DNA of 35,601 bases from Acidiferrobacterales bacterium (GTDB lineage: Bacteria; Pseudomonadota; Gammaproteobacteria; Acidiferrobacterales; JAJDNE01), in NCBI GenBank assembly GCA_022340825.1, contig JAJDNE010000042.1, forward strand, positions 1 through 35,601. The letters are read 5' to 3'. Positions 24,698 to 34,098 of the stretch are shown here, piece by piece. The notes under the pieces are model-generated. The model saw only the letters and a list, made by a program, of their open reading frames with translations, had not been told where the DNA came from and searched no databases. The translations under genes were made by a program, and so were the position numbers. The first letter of the stretch is position 1, and each line of letters opens with the position of its first letter.

Positions 24698-26380
24698 TCA
24701 GCCGATTTCGTCGTACTCAAAGTGCTCGAAGACGGGTGTGGTCTCGACCAACCGGGTGACCATGGCCTTGACCAGCCTGTAGCCGTCATCAAAAAATATT
24801 TCGCGGCCCGGTTTAAATACTCCCTTGTAGGTCAACAATCCGTGTTTCTGTTTTATCGCGGCCAATTCCGGGACCATGATCGCGGGCATGAAGTCCGACT
24901 CGGTATTGTCGTCAGCCATCATTTTCAATTGCACCGGTCGTGCTACTGGCGAAATACGCTTCATGCCGACGCTGAGCGTGCCCGTGTCTGTCGTTTTGAC
25001 CCAGCGAATACTGCTGACCTCCCATAGCCCTTCTTCGGAGGAGCGTACCGAGATCAAGTCACCGACCCGAACGCGCTGGTGTTTGACGCCGTCTTTTGCG
25101 ATTGCAAGGCCGCCGGCACTCTCATCCTGGATATTCCAGCTTGCATAAATAAGCTCAGGATCAATCTCCATCGTCTGGCTGTCGGTGCTGTTGCCCATTG
25201 CCATCAGATCGATTTCGGTGGTGTCGACAAACTTGTTGCCTAGCCGTGCGCGCTGCTGTGGCATCGGGCCGACGAATTCCGAACTAAGAATGAACGGGCG
25301 ACCGTGGTTCAACCAGTGATTGATTGCACGAATACCGATGGCGACATCGACGTGACTGCCACGTTTTGGCGTCCGGTTAAAGTTGCGCTTGGGAATGACA
25401 CCCCAGGAGCTGAGCAGTCGCTTCAGCATTTCCTTTGTAGTCCGGTCATCGAAGAAATCACTGTGTAGACCTTCCGTTGCCGGTTTTTCGCCCTTCTGCA
25501 ACTGAGTCAATTGGGAATGAATCAGTTTCGCCAGTTCGAGTGTATTCAGTAGTCGGTACTGCTGTTCGCTAAATGTAACCTCGGTCGGAAACATGATTTC
25601 GCCGGCCCGGTCGTTATGTAAATCGACCAGGAACTGACAATTCTTTCCGGGGACGGGTGAAGGCGGGCCAAGTTTGGCCAGTGAGGCCCAGCGATTCAGG
25701 TAGTGCTGGATCATTTCGACCAGCCTGACCGGCAGATGATATGGGTCACTGAAGTCGACCAGCAGCGCCTGCTTGTAGACATGGGAAACTGTGGACTGTG
25801 GTTGTGTCTGGTTGAGGGCATCGTCGACGTTCTGTTCGCTCACGCCGTAGGCGTCCGCCAGTTGGTACAGTTGATGTATTTCATGCCAGATGTTGTCGGG
25901 TGGTTTTGCGTAGTACTGGTAAGACTTCACCAGTGTCTCGGCAAGATAACGAATGGCGCGTTGCAGCAGGATGGCCAGTGATCCCATTGCCCGGGTACTC
26001 GGACGACCCTTTAAGGAATCCATGGCATTAATCACCAGGCGCTTGTAGCCGAAGGCCATTTCGATTTGCAGGGAGCGCGCGCGTTGCGCTGCCTGGTGTC
26101 CCTTGTGCGGCAACGGCAAGGGCAGGCCAATGTAGTCACCCTTTAGTTCCGTGCACATGCGCGCGACAGGCTCGCGATATACCTCAAGCAGCCTGAAGCG
26201 GGTCTTGTCGTCAATTTCCATCCGGTTGAGTGCTGCCAGCGCGTTATAAATCTGGTAACTGGTCTCAGTGGGATTGAGCAACGGAAGCCCGGCGAGCCAT
26301 TGCTCCGCTTTCGCGGGCTTGGTCTCAACGAGCGTCATGTTCTCGGGATCCATCTCCGGAACGATTAGATTTAAATCCAT
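24698..26380 (-). CDS. 560-residue protein with PilZ-like signatures
   Basis: I do not recognise this protein with certainty. The first 300 residues look alpha-helical and soluble, with no signal or membrane segment. Near residue 332 there is an arginine cluster (RNFNRTPKR, fitting RxxxR) followed by VDVAIGIRAINHWL. After an insert of about 55 residues comes WNIQDESAGGLAI (Asp419, Ser421, Gly424), fitting DxSxxG, then a beta-rich stretch ending VGMKRISP. Together these fit a PilZ-type cyclic-di-GMP site split by an insert. Homologous proteins are often annotated vaguely. It has a good sigma-70 promoter and is a single-gene unit. A cyclic-di-GMP receptor role is inferred only. Confidence 0.72.
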   Translation of the reverse strand: MDLNLIVPEMDPENMTLVETKPAKAEQWLAGLPLLNPTETSYQIYNALAALNRMEIDDKTRFRLLEVYREPVARMCTELKGDYIGLPLPLPHKGHQAAQRARSLQIEMAFGYKRLVINAMDSLKGRPSTRAMGSLAILLQRAIRYLAETLVKSYQYYAKPPDNIWHEIHQLYQLADAYGVSEQNVDDALNQTQPQSTVSHVYKQALLVDFSDPYHLPVRLVEMIQHYLNRWASLAKLGPPSPVPGKNCQFLVDLHNDRAGEIMFPTEVTFSEQQYRLLNTLELAKLIHSQLTQLQKGEKPATEGLHSDFFDDRTTKEMLKRLLSSWGVIPKRNFNRTPKRGSHVDVAIGIRAINHWLNHGRPFILSSEFVGPMPQQRARLGNKFVDTTEIDLMAMGNSTDSQTMEIDPELIYASWNIQDESAGGLAIAKDGVKHQRVRVGDLISVRSSEEGLWEVSSIRWVKTTDTGTLSVGMKRISPVARPVQLKMMADDNTESDFMPAIMVPELAAIKQKHGLLTYKGVFKPGREIFFDDGYRLVKAMVTRLVETTPVFEHFEYDEIG

Positions 26381-26414
26381 TTTATTATTTATATAGTCAC
26401 CCCAGAATCAGACG

Positions 26415-26443
26415 ATTCTATCTGGCATTATCTTTGGTGACAA
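26415..26443 (-). promoter_or_regulatory. Sigma-70 promoter for the 560-residue protein gene
   Basis: On the minus strand TTGTCA (complement of 26438-26443), a 17-base spacer and TAGAAT (complement of 26415-26420) each match the consensus in five of six positions with ideal spacing. The predicted start gives a leader of about 28 bases. Confidence 0.65.
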
Positions 26444-26522
26444 TTTGGCCGGCGGTCGCCGCCCGGGGCAGGTGTCCGGTCGCCCGGACGAAATCTGGAA
26501 CGATACTAGTTTGGTAGCAGTA

Positions 26523-27917
26523 CTAGTCGATACGGCCATCGCGCGCGGCTTTTTCAACCATTTGATCGAACTGATCGGTCGTCAACAGGCCTCGTTCGGC
26601 GACGATCTCTCGGACCGGGCGTCCACTCTTTTCGGATTCTTTTGCTACCTCCGCTGCTGCAGCATAACCGATCGAGGTATTCAGCAGGGTAGCCAGCCCG
26701 ACACTGGCGTGGGCGAACTGCCGGCATTGTTCCCGGTCAATCTGCAATCCTTTCAGGTTCTTCTCAACAACAATATTGATGGCGTTGGTTAGCCAGTCCA
26801 TCGCATCAAACAGGGCCGAGCCCAGTGCCGGCATCATGACGTTCAGTTCCAGCTGGCCAGCCTGCACCATCATGCTGATCGCTGCATCCTGACCCAGCAC
26901 CTGGTAGCAGGTCTGGTTTAGCATCTCGAACATCACCGGATTGACCTTGCCCGGCATAATGCTGGAGCCCGGTTGCACCGGCGGTAACAGAATCTCGCCG
27001 AGACCGGTACGTGGGCCGGAGGCCAGCAAGCGCATGTCATTACTGATGCGCGTGACCTCTAGCGCGAGTTGTCGAATGGCGTTGGACAGTTCCTGCAAGT
27101 CAGTCATCGACTGCATCTGGCCGGCCAGGTTGCCGGCAGCACGTATCGGTTCGCCGGTTAGACTGGCCAGTTCGGCCGCGACCCGATCGGTATAGCCCGG
27201 AGACGTGTTCAGGCCGGTGCCGGCGGCAGAGCCGCCAAGCCCGATCTCGCACAGGTGCTCGCGTGTCGCCTGCAGGCGTTCGCCGCAGCGATGCAGTATC
27301 CAGCCGTAGGCGCCAAACTCCCTGCCGACCGTTGTCGGAACCGCGTCCTGCAGGTGGGTGCGGCCGGTCTTGACCGTGTCGGCCTCTTCACCCGCGATGC
27401 GTTCATACTCAACCGCCATTGCCGTTACTGCTGACAATAAACGCGGTAGCTTTGCCAGCGCGGCCAGTCGGATTGCCGTGGGGATAGTGTCGTTGGTGCT
27501 TTGCCCCATGTTGACATGATCGTTGGGGTTTACCGGGTCGTAATGCCCGCGTTCACCACCCAGGGCGACATTCGCCAGGTTGGCGATGACCTCATTGGTA
27601 TTCATGTTGTGGCTGGTACCGGCGCCTGCCTGAAACCGGTCGACGACAAACTGTTCGTGATATTTACCATTGACGATTGCGACGGCAGCATCGACGATCG
27701 CGCCCGCTTTGTTGTCCTCGAGCCAGCCCGCCTCGCGGTTGGCGATGGCAGCGGCCTGCTTGATACGGGCGTGGGCAACGATGAAATCGGTGTCGGGGCC
27801 GCGGCCCGAAATCGGAAAGTTTTCTACCGCCCGCGCGGTCTGAATGCCGTACCAGGCGTCGTCAGGTACCTGGTATTCACCCAGACTGTCTTTTTCGATG
27901 CGGAATTTTTTGGCCAT
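26523..27917 (-). CDS. aspA: Aspartate ammonia-lyase (aspartase/fumarase superfamily)
   Basis: The 464-residue enzyme (ATG 27917, with GGAG six bases before) belongs to the aspartase/fumarase superfamily. The signature GSSIMPGKVNPV carries the catalytic Ser loop, with TGRTHLQDAVP and GAGTSHNMNTNEV also present. The N-terminus (RIEKDSLGEYQVP), the AGAGTSxNMNTNEV form and the C-terminal ERGLLT look more like aspartase than class II fumarase. It would convert aspartate to fumarate and ammonia. A fumarate hydratase assignment is the main alternative. It diverges from the thioredoxin-efflux gene run. Confidence 0.85.
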   Translation of the reverse strand: MAKKFRIEKDSLGEYQVPDDAWYGIQTARAVENFPISGRGPDTDFIVAHARIKQAAAIANREAGWLEDNKAGAIVDAAVAIVNGKYHEQFVVDRFQAGAGTSHNMNTNEVIANLANVALGGERGHYDPVNPNDHVNMGQSTNDTIPTAIRLAALAKLPRLLSAVTAMAVEYERIAGEEADTVKTGRTHLQDAVPTTVGREFGAYGWILHRCGERLQATREHLCEIGLGGSAAGTGLNTSPGYTDRVAAELASLTGEPIRAAGNLAGQMQSMTDLQELSNAIRQLALEVTRISNDMRLLASGPRTGLGEILLPPVQPGSSIMPGKVNPVMFEMLNQTCYQVLGQDAAISMMVQAGQLELNVMMPALGSALFDAMDWLTNAINIVVEKNLKGLQIDREQCRQFAHASVGLATLLNTSIGYAAAAEVAKESEKSGRPVREIVAERGLLTTDQFDQMVEKAARDGRID

Positions 27918-28060
27918 TTCATGCTCCAAGAGATAGGTGGACGATTATAGGTAGGAAGAATGGGGAATGCATCTGTTGGCTGCCGCGTCTTTAACAAAGG
28001 CGCGCTATTTGCCGGGCGGTAAATCGGGTGCAGTATTCGTTGAACTAACAGGAGTAGAAA

Positions 28061-28579
28061 TTGAAGACCCTGACAAAAACGGCAATAACGCTGTTGTTAC
28101 TGTTGCCTCTGGCATCGTTTGCCGCACCGGATCTGCTGCTGAAGACGGTGGACGGTGAGCAGCAGAACGTTTCCGAGTACATTGGCAAGGGCAAGTGGAC
28201 CGTGGTCGCCATCTGGGCACACGACTGCCACATCTGCAACGACGAAATCCCGGCCATGACGTTCTTCCATGATGCCCACAAGGATAAGGACGCCATTGTC
28301 CTGGGTGTTTCCATTGATGGCTGGAACAAGCGCCGGGAGGCAAGACGTTTTATTGAAACGCATGCGCTCAATTTCCCCAACCTGATTGCCGAACCGCGCC
28401 AGGACGTTATCGGGAAATTTGGTGGCGGCGAGTTTTATGGAACCCCGACATTTTATGTGTACTCTCCCGAGGGTGAATTGCTGGCGCGCCAAATCGGCCC
28501 TGTTTCGGCAGAAGAGATTGAAAAATTCATGCAAAGCGTTGATCGGGCAAAACGAGAGAAATCAGACGCGAACGGGTAA
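28061..28579 (+). CDS. Periplasmic TlpA/ResA-like thioredoxin
   Basis: The gene starts at TTG 28061, with AGGAG 7 bases before it. The 172-residue product has a signal peptide (about 1-21, ending SFA-AP) and a thioredoxin fold with active site CHIC (Cys56, Cys59) and cis-Pro in YGTPTFYVY. The CxxC residues and AhpC/TSA-like layout (VSIDGWNKRREA) fit TlpA/ResA-type reductants of periplasmic thiols, for instance in cytochrome maturation. It is the first of five closely spaced rightward genes. Its partner is unknown. Confidence 0.88.
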   Translation: MKTLTKTAITLLLLLPLASFAAPDLLLKTVDGEQQNVSEYIGKGKWTVVAIWAHDCHICNDEIPAMTFFHDAHKDKDAIVLGVSIDGWNKRREARRFIETHALNFPNLIAEPRQDVIGKFGGGEFYGTPTFYVYSPEGELLARQIGPVSAEEIEKFMQSVDRAKREKSDANG

Positions 28580-28621
28580 AATGGGATCGAGTTTTGACAC
28601 GGTGCTTCCGGAGTAATGGAT

Positions 28622-29173
28622 ATGAACAAGCTGCTGTTTACGTTGATGATCAGCCTGGCGATGCTGGCCGGGCCTGCTGCCCATGCTGCCGCCGAAACCC
28701 GAGATCCGGGGGATCATTTCTTCAGTCAGAGTTTTGGTGACTTGCGGGAGGAGCTGGCGACGGCGCGCAAACAGGGCAAGAAAGGCCTGTTCATCATGTT
28801 TCATAACACCGAATGCCCCTGGTGCGAGAAGATGCGGACCAATGTCCTCAACCAGGTATCCGTTCAGGATTACTTTCGCCAGTATTTCATTAATCTGCAG
28901 ATCGATACCGAGGGTAGCGAGATGGTTACCGATTTCGATGGAAAGCAAATGATGGAGAAAGACTTTGCGCTGAAGCACAACCGGGTGCGCGCAACACCGG
29001 TATTCATTTATCTTGATACCAATGGCCAGCAGCTGGTCAAATACACCGGTGCCACGCGGGATGTTCAGGAGTTTATGTGGCTGGGCGAATTTATCGTCGG
29101 TGAGCACTACAAGAACAAACGTTTTGCGATATACAAACGCGAGCGTCAACAGGCAGCAGGAAGTCAATCCTGA
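28622..29173 (+). CDS. Periplasmic thioredoxin-like protein (SoxW-like)
   Basis: ATG 28622 is favoured over ATG 28616 because GGAG lies 8 bases before it, rather than 2. The 183-residue product has a signal peptide ending AHAAA and a thioredoxin-like domain with CPWC (Cys65, Cys68), the TECPWCEKMR layout of the SoxW/thioredoxin_2 group, and a cis-Pro in RATPVFIYL. SoxW supports sulfur oxidation in some bacteria, but no sox genes are visible here. It follows the TlpA-like gene by 42 bases. Confidence 0.87.
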   Translation: MNKLLFTLMISLAMLAGPAAHAAAETRDPGDHFFSQSFGDLREELATARKQGKKGLFIMFHNTECPWCEKMRTNVLNQVSVQDYFRQYFINLQIDTEGSEMVTDFDGKQMMEKDFALKHNRVRATPVFIYLDTNGQQLVKYTGATRDVQEFMWLGEFIVGEHYKNKRFAIYKRERQQAAGSQS

Positions 29174-29210
29174 CCAACGCTATCTTTTCTGACTGATTCA
29201 GACTGTGCCG

Positions 29211-30512
29211 ATGCAGATTCGATTCCTGACAGGTTTACTGTACGGCATCGTGTGGGCTGGTATCGTGCAAGCCGATACCACCGCCCCCGAGCCGCTACCA
29301 AGCCCGTTGACGCTGGAGCAGGCGCTGGCGCTGGCGGATGATTCACACCCGGATATTGAACTGGCAAAGGCCCGCCTGAGTATGAGCCAGGCACAGGCGA
29401 GTGCGGTACAGGCGCAAACCGGTTTGGAAATTACCGGTCAGATCCTGCCGCAATATGTACAGCGAACATCCCCGGCGCTGGCATTCCAGAATTCAGACAA
29501 TCAGGCACATTTGCTCATTACCAAACGGCTGTACGACTTCGGTGCCAGCGAAGCGCAGCGCGACGCGGCTAACAGCCTGGTCGCCAGTAGCAGCCTGGAC
29601 TTCCTCGATGTCAGACAGAAGCGACGGATCGAGATCATGCGCTACTTTTTTGACGTGCTCCTGGCCGATATGCGCTACATGGTTGATAACGAGGCGATGG
29701 CGGCTGCCTACGTGACCTACGATCGTATTCGCGAGCGGCACCAGCTTGGACAGATTTCCGAGGTGGATCTTGCCGCCAGTGAAACGCGATATCGGGAATT
29801 CCTGGTTCGCCGAAACAAGTCGCAAATCGAGCAGCGCAGCAGTCGTCAGCGCCTGGCGAATGCACTTAACAGGCCGGGCGAGCTGGCAGACAAATTGTTG
29901 CGTCCGGCGCTTAGCGGCAATGTACGCGAAATCCCGGAATTCGAGGCATTAATCCAGACGGTGCAAGAGTCCAATCCGGGTATACAACGTCTCCGGCAGG
30001 AGGTTGAAGCGGCGGAGGCGGCAGTGGTCGCCGCACAGAAGAAGAGCGGACCGACACTGGATGCCGAGTTTGCGACGTCCTATTACGAACGGGAAGCGGC
30101 CACACGTGACAAGGTACGGGCGGCCCTGAACCTGCGGATTCCAATCTATCAGGGTGGTCGAGACGATGCCGATGTGGCGGCTATGCAGGCGCAACTTCAC
30201 AACAAGCAGGCAGAGTTGAAAAAGGCAGAATACGATTTGCGCCAGAAGCTGCTGGACCTGGTGCAACAGCTCGAACTTTTAAAAGTTGAACAACAAACCG
30301 CGCGCACCCGAAGTGACTATCGTGATCTGTATCTTGATCGTAGTCGTGCACTTTACGAGATGGAAGCACAAGTGACACTGGGTGATGCCATGACCAAGAT
30401 GACCGAGGCCCAGTGGCGGGCTGCCAAAGTGGAATTTGATCTGGCGATTGCCTGGGCTCGACTGGATGCAATGCGCGCCACCCTGATCACTGAGCCCAAT
30501 GAGAAAAAGTAA
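29211..30512 (+). CDS. TolC-family outer membrane efflux protein
   Basis: The 433-residue protein (ATG 29211; GTG 29205 two codons earlier) has a short signal peptide ending IVQA-DT and two OEP repeats of long heptad-like helices, starting LTLEQALALADDSHPDIELAKARL and again near SNPGIQRLRQEVEAAEAAV in part. These form the trimeric channel-tunnel. It lacks a lipobox, so it is not lipid anchored. It lies 37 bases after the thioredoxin and 14 bases before the membrane-fusion gene, thus in one operon. The cargo is unknown. Confidence 0.9.
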   Translation: MQIRFLTGLLYGIVWAGIVQADTTAPEPLPSPLTLEQALALADDSHPDIELAKARLSMSQAQASAVQAQTGLEITGQILPQYVQRTSPALAFQNSDNQAHLLITKRLYDFGASEAQRDAANSLVASSSLDFLDVRQKRRIEIMRYFFDVLLADMRYMVDNEAMAAAYVTYDRIRERHQLGQISEVDLAASETRYREFLVRRNKSQIEQRSSRQRLANALNRPGELADKLLRPALSGNVREIPEFEALIQTVQESNPGIQRLRQEVEAAEAAVVAAQKKSGPTLDAEFATSYYEREAATRDKVRAALNLRIPIYQGGRDDADVAAMQAQLHNKQAELKKAEYDLRQKLLDLVQQLELLKVEQQTARTRSDYRDLYLDRSRALYEMEAQVTLGDAMTKMTEAQWRAAKVEFDLAIAWARLDAMRATLITEPNEKK

Positions 30513-30526
30513 GCGGAGAGACCACC

Positions 30527-31294
30527 ATGCGTAATACAAGACTTGTGCTATCGGTAATGTCGTTGTTCATTACCAGCGCGGCCATGGCAGCCGGATTCGA
30601 TGGCAAGGTGGAATGGGCGAGACGTGTGGCTGTTAGTGTCCCGGTCTCCGGAATCGTTGAATCGATCGCAGTGGACACCGGACAGCCGATCAAGAAAGGG
30701 CAATTGCTGTTGCAGTTGGAACAAACACCATTCGTTGCCGAGCTGGAAGAAGCCAAGGCGGCGCGGAACCAGGCGGCCGGTGATCGCCGCGAGGCCGAGC
30801 GAGACTATAAACAAACGAAGGAACTCTACGATCGCGGGCTGATTTCCAACGTCGAACTGGAAAATGCAGAACTCAAGGCCAAGCGGGCTAGCGCTGCCTG
30901 GAACGCGGCCGGTGCGCGGCTCAAACGGGCTGAATACGACCTCGGACACAGCCGGCTGGTGGCCCCGTTTAATGGCTGGTTACTGGGGCGCAACGCCCAG
31001 GTCGGACAGACAATAATCAGTACGCAGCAGGCACAAACTCTGCTGGTGATTGCCGCGGCAAACGAATATCTCGCCCGTGCCGAGGTGCCCGGCAAGAAAC
31101 TGCGTGATTTGAAAATGGGTGATCGTGCGGTAGTCGAGGTTGCTGACAAGAAGTTTAACGGCGTGATCACCGTACTGGGTCTGGAACCGGTTGCCGGCAG
31201 GAAGAAAGACGACACCTACTATGAAGTCGCTATTTCGTTCAACAGTGGCGGTGCGTTGTTGCGTGCGGGTCAACAGGCAGAGGTTAGTTTCTAG
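30527..31294 (+). CDS. HlyD/RND-type periplasmic membrane-fusion adaptor
   Basis: The 255-residue protein has a signal peptide (ending MAA-GF), a split lipoyl domain (VSVPVSGIVESIAVDTGQPIKKGQLL in part; LVAPFNGWLLGRNAQVGQ), a coiled-coil hairpin (about 70-130, rich in Ala/Glu/Lys/Arg) and a beta-barrel. It would bridge an inner membrane pump and the TolC-like channel. It is short for the family (usually 330-400), missing the membrane-proximal domain. No pump gene follows, so it may serve a pump encoded elsewhere. Confidence 0.9.
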   Translation: MRNTRLVLSVMSLFITSAAMAAGFDGKVEWARRVAVSVPVSGIVESIAVDTGQPIKKGQLLLQLEQTPFVAELEEAKAARNQAAGDRREAERDYKQTKELYDRGLISNVELENAELKAKRASAAWNAAGARLKRAEYDLGHSRLVAPFNGWLLGRNAQVGQTIISTQQAQTLLVIAAANEYLARAEVPGKKLRDLKMGDRAVVEVADKKFNGVITVLGLEPVAGRKKDDTYYEVAISFNSGGALLRAGQQAEVSF

Positions 31295-31313
31295 ATTAAC
31301 AGGGAATTCCCGG

Positions 31314-31586
31314 TTGACTATTTGTCGCCAGTATCGAATCTCGGGTCGGGTGCAGGGCGTATTTTTTCGCGCCTCGACGCAGTCTGCCGCCAGCGATTTG
31401 GGCCTGACCGGTTGGGTAAGAAACACCGCATCAGGCGAGGTCGAGCTGGTTGCCTGTGGCGATGATGCACAGCTTATGCAGCTGGAACGCTGGTTGTGGC
31501 AGGGTCCGCGGCATGCACAGGTAGAACAGGTGGTTGTTGCCCCGGCCGAGGCGCAAACCGTCAGCGGATTCGAGATACGTTACTAG
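31314..31586 (+). CDS. acyP: Acylphosphatase
   Basis: The start is set at TTG 31314, with AGGGA 8 bases before. This gives a 90-residue protein, the normal size. The catalytic Arg19 is in GRVQGVFFR and Asn37 in GWVRNTASGEVE. The enzyme hydrolyses acyl phosphates such as acetyl phosphate or 1,3-bisphosphoglycerate. The gene ends the rightward run (19 bases after the adaptor) and converges with the transglycosylase gene. Confidence 0.94.
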   Translation: MTICRQYRISGRVQGVFFRASTQSAASDLGLTGWVRNTASGEVELVACGDDAQLMQLERWLWQGPRHAQVEQVVVAPAEAQTVSGFEIRY

Positions 31587-31603
31587 TAAGAAGTGTTGCG
31601 TCG

Positions 31604-32179
31604 CTAGTTGGGGAACCAGCGACTATCCAGCGCGTGATATACCTTGCCGGGATATTTCCATTTTCCCAGGCTGCCGTTGTAACGACCCAGGGCCCGGGTC
31701 AGATTGCCCTGTTCCTTGTCCATGTAGTATTTCAGAATCGTGCAGCCATAGCGCAGGTTGGTCTTCATGCGGAACAGATTGTCATCGGTACGCCCGATCA
31801 TCTTCTTCCAGAACGGCATCACCTGCATCAGTCCGCGCGCACCAACACTGGAAATAGCGAACTGGTCAAAATTGCTTTCGACTTCGATAACTGCCAGTAC
31901 CAGCTCGGGCCGAACACCTGCCAGCGTCGCCTCACGGTGCACTCCTTTCAGAAGTTTGATGCGATATTCAGGATCGGGGATGCGGTGGCGCAGGCGGTGC
32001 GACATGTCTGTTAGCCACACGGCCGCCTCGTAGTGGTCCTCGAAGCTATCGGCTTCGGACGCGGCTTTTTTTAGCAACGCTGCCAGTTCGGCATCGTGTG
32101 ACGGCTCACTATCTGCCGCCGGTAGCGAGAGGGGCGCCATGCCAAGTCCGATAATCAGTATTGCGAGCCATCGTGACAT
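31604..32179 (-). CDS. Lytic transglycosylase (SLT domain)
   Basis: ATG 32179 is preferred, six bases after AGGAAG; the frame also opens at GTG one codon earlier. The 191-residue protein has a signal peptide (about 1-21) and an SLT domain with the catalytic Glu in EVESNFDQFAI (residue 101), GARGLMQVMP and the AYN-like RYNGS motif. It cuts peptidoglycan to make anhydro-muropeptides in the periplasm. It follows proS by 25 bases on the same strand and could be co-transcribed. Confidence 0.92.
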   Translation of the reverse strand: MSRWLAILIIGLGMAPLSLPAADSEPSHDAELAALLKKAASEADSFEDHYEAAVWLTDMSHRLRHRIPDPEYRIKLLKGVHREATLAGVRPELVLAVIEVESNFDQFAISSVGARGLMQVMPFWKKMIGRTDDNLFRMKTNLRYGCTILKYYMDKEQGNLTRALGRYNGSLGKWKYPGKVYHALDSRWFPN

Positions 32180-32204
32180 CACGGGCTTCCTGCTTTTGTT
32201 TTTC

Positions 32205-33932
32205 TTATAACAGTTTAATACGTTTTTGCATTAAGGGAACCACCTCATCGAGTTTGAGTTCCTCGGCTTCCCCGGTACCACGTTGCTTGTATTCGACGAT
32301 GCCCTTGTCCAGACCGCGTTCACCCAGCACCAGGCGGTGGGGAATACCCACCAGGTCCATATCGGCAAACATCACACCGGGCCGCTCATTGCGGTCATCC
32401 AGCAGGACATCAAAGCCGGCAGCTTTCAACGCGTCGTACAGCTGATCAACTGCCTGCGCCAGCCGTTCAGACTTGTTATAGCCGATCGGTACCAGCGCAA
32501 TATGGAATGGCGCGATGGTGTCGGGCCAGATAATGCCATCATCATCGTGATGCTGTTCGATGGCAGCGGCCACCACGCGCGAGACACCGATGCCATAACA
32601 CCCCATGGGCATTACCACGCTCTTGCCGTTTTCATCGAGCACAGTGGCCTGCATGGCTTCGCTGTACTTGGTGCCAAGCTGGAAAATATGACCGACTTCG
32701 ATTCCACGTTTCAAGGTGAGGTTGCCACCGCAGGCCTGGTCGGGTTCGGATCGGGGACAGGGGTCACCGGCGACCACGTTTCGTAAATCGGCCACCTCGG
32801 GTTCGCCGGCATCACGGCCCCAGTTCACATGGAGCAAGTGTTTGCCATCCTCGTTGGCGCCACAAACGAAATCCGACAACCGCGCCGCGCTCTCGTCGGC
32901 GATAACTGGGATGCTGAGGCCGACCGGACCAATCGAACCGGGTTCGCAACCGGCTTCGAGTTTGACTTCTTCCGGCGTCACGAATACCAGCGGCTTTGCG
33001 ACTTGTGGCAGCTTCTCTGCCTTGATTTCGTTCAGTTCGTGATCGCCGCGCAAGACCAGGGCGATGGCGCCACCGACGCCTTTCACCAGCAAGGTCTTGA
33101 CGGTCTGGGCGGGGTCGACCTTCAGGAACTGGCTAACTTCCTCGATGCTGTGTTTGCCCGGTGTGGCTACTTCCTCTATTGCTGAACCCGGTACCTCGCG
33201 CTTGCCGACCGGGGGCAGCGCCGGGGCCAGCTCGACGTTGGCGGCGTAATTACACTCATTGCAGATGGCAATACTGTCTTCACCCGAGTCGGCAAGTACG
33301 TGAAATTCGTGCGAGGCGTTGCCGCCGATGCTTCCGGTATCCGCTTCCACCGGCCGATACTCCAGGCCGGCGCGTTCGAAGATGCGCGAATAGGTCCGGT
33401 ACATCTGGTCGTAGGTTTCCTGCAGTGACTGGCCGTCCACATGAAACGAATATGCGTCTTTCATCAGAAACTCGCGCGCCCGCATGACACCGAAGCGTGG
33501 ACGGATTTCATCGCGAAATTTCATTTGAATTTGGTAAAAGTTGGCAGGCAATTGACGATAGCTGCGCACCTCGCGTCGCACCAGGTCAGTAATTACCTCC
33601 TCGTGCGTCGGGCCGAAGCAGAATTCGCGGGCATGGCGATCCTTCAGGCGCAGCAACTCCGGCCCGTATAATTCCCAGCGCCCGGACTCCTGCCACAGCT
33701 CCGCCGGTTGCACGGCCGGCATCAGTAGTTCCTGCGCGCCGGCTTCATCCATTTCCTCTCGTACGATACCTTCGACCTTGCGCAGCACCCGCAGACCCAG
33801 CGGTAACCAGTCATAGACACCAGCCGCCACCTTGCGAATCATGCCCGCGCGAAGCATCAGACGGTGGCTGATGATCTCGGCATCGGCCGGGGTTTCCTTG
33901 ACGGTGGAAAGCAGGAAACGGGAAGTGCGCAT
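32205..33932 (-). CDS. proS: Prolyl-tRNA synthetase
   Basis: The 575-residue enzyme is a bacterial-type class II aminoacyl-tRNA synthetase. Visible are the N-terminal [19 protein letters not shown] segment (motif 1 region), motif 2 ([21 protein letters not shown] in part), the inserted editing domain (about 230-390) that clears misacylated Ala-tRNA, motif 3 near [10 protein letters not shown] and an anticodon-binding C-terminal domain. Length is as in E. coli (572). ATG 33932 gives the standard N-terminus ([18 protein letters not shown]). Confidence 0.98.
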   Translation of the reverse strand: MRTSRFLLSTVKETPADAEIISHRLMLRAGMIRKVAAGVYDWLPLGLRVLRKVEGIVREEMDEAGAQELLMPAVQPAELWQESGRWELYGPELLRLKDRHAREFCFGPTHEEVITDLVRREVRSYRQLPANFYQIQMKFRDEIRPRFGVMRAREFLMKDAYSFHVDGQSLQETYDQMYRTYSRIFERAGLEYRPVEADTGSIGGNASHEFHVLADSGEDSIAICNECNYAANVELAPALPPVGKREVPGSAIEEVATPGKHSIEEVSQFLKVDPAQTVKTLLVKGVGGAIALVLRGDHELNEIKAEKLPQVAKPLVFVTPEEVKLEAGCEPGSIGPVGLSIPVIADESAARLSDFVCGANEDGKHLLHVNWGRDAGEPEVADLRNVVAGDPCPRSEPDQACGGNLTLKRGIEVGHIFQLGTKYSEAMQATVLDENGKSVVMPMGCYGIGVSRVVAAAIEQHHDDDGIIWPDTIAPFHIALVPIGYNKSERLAQAVDQLYDALKAAGFDVLLDDRNERPGVMFADMDLVGIPHRLVLGERGLDKGIVEYKQRGTGEAEELKLDEVVPLMQKRIKLL

Positions 33933-34053
33933 GGAAACCTCTTGTTTGAGTTCTTGATTTGAGTGGGAAAATATCTGTGGGTGAGATTATGCAACAAACC
34001 GCGTGCGACAGTTAGTCTGCACGGCTACGCGAAGGTGGCTTGAGCCAAATTGA

Positions 34054-34083
34054 AACGGCCCCGGAAGTGAGGCCAGGGCCGTT
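34054..34083 (-). terminator. Possible terminator after the small secreted protein gene
   Basis: Read leftward, an 8-bp stem (AACGGCCC / GGGCCGTT) with a 14-base loop lies 15 bases after the stop. The following TTCAATTT is only partly U-rich, so termination may be weak. Confidence 0.45.
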
Positions 34084-34098
34084 GTGGTGTCGGGTTGA

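Noticed and set aside
26474-26510. GTCCGG/CCGGAC hairpin and repeated ACTAGT between aspA and the 560-residue protein gene
   Set aside because: Short stems without T-run; ACTAGT is self-complementary and two copies can occur by chance.
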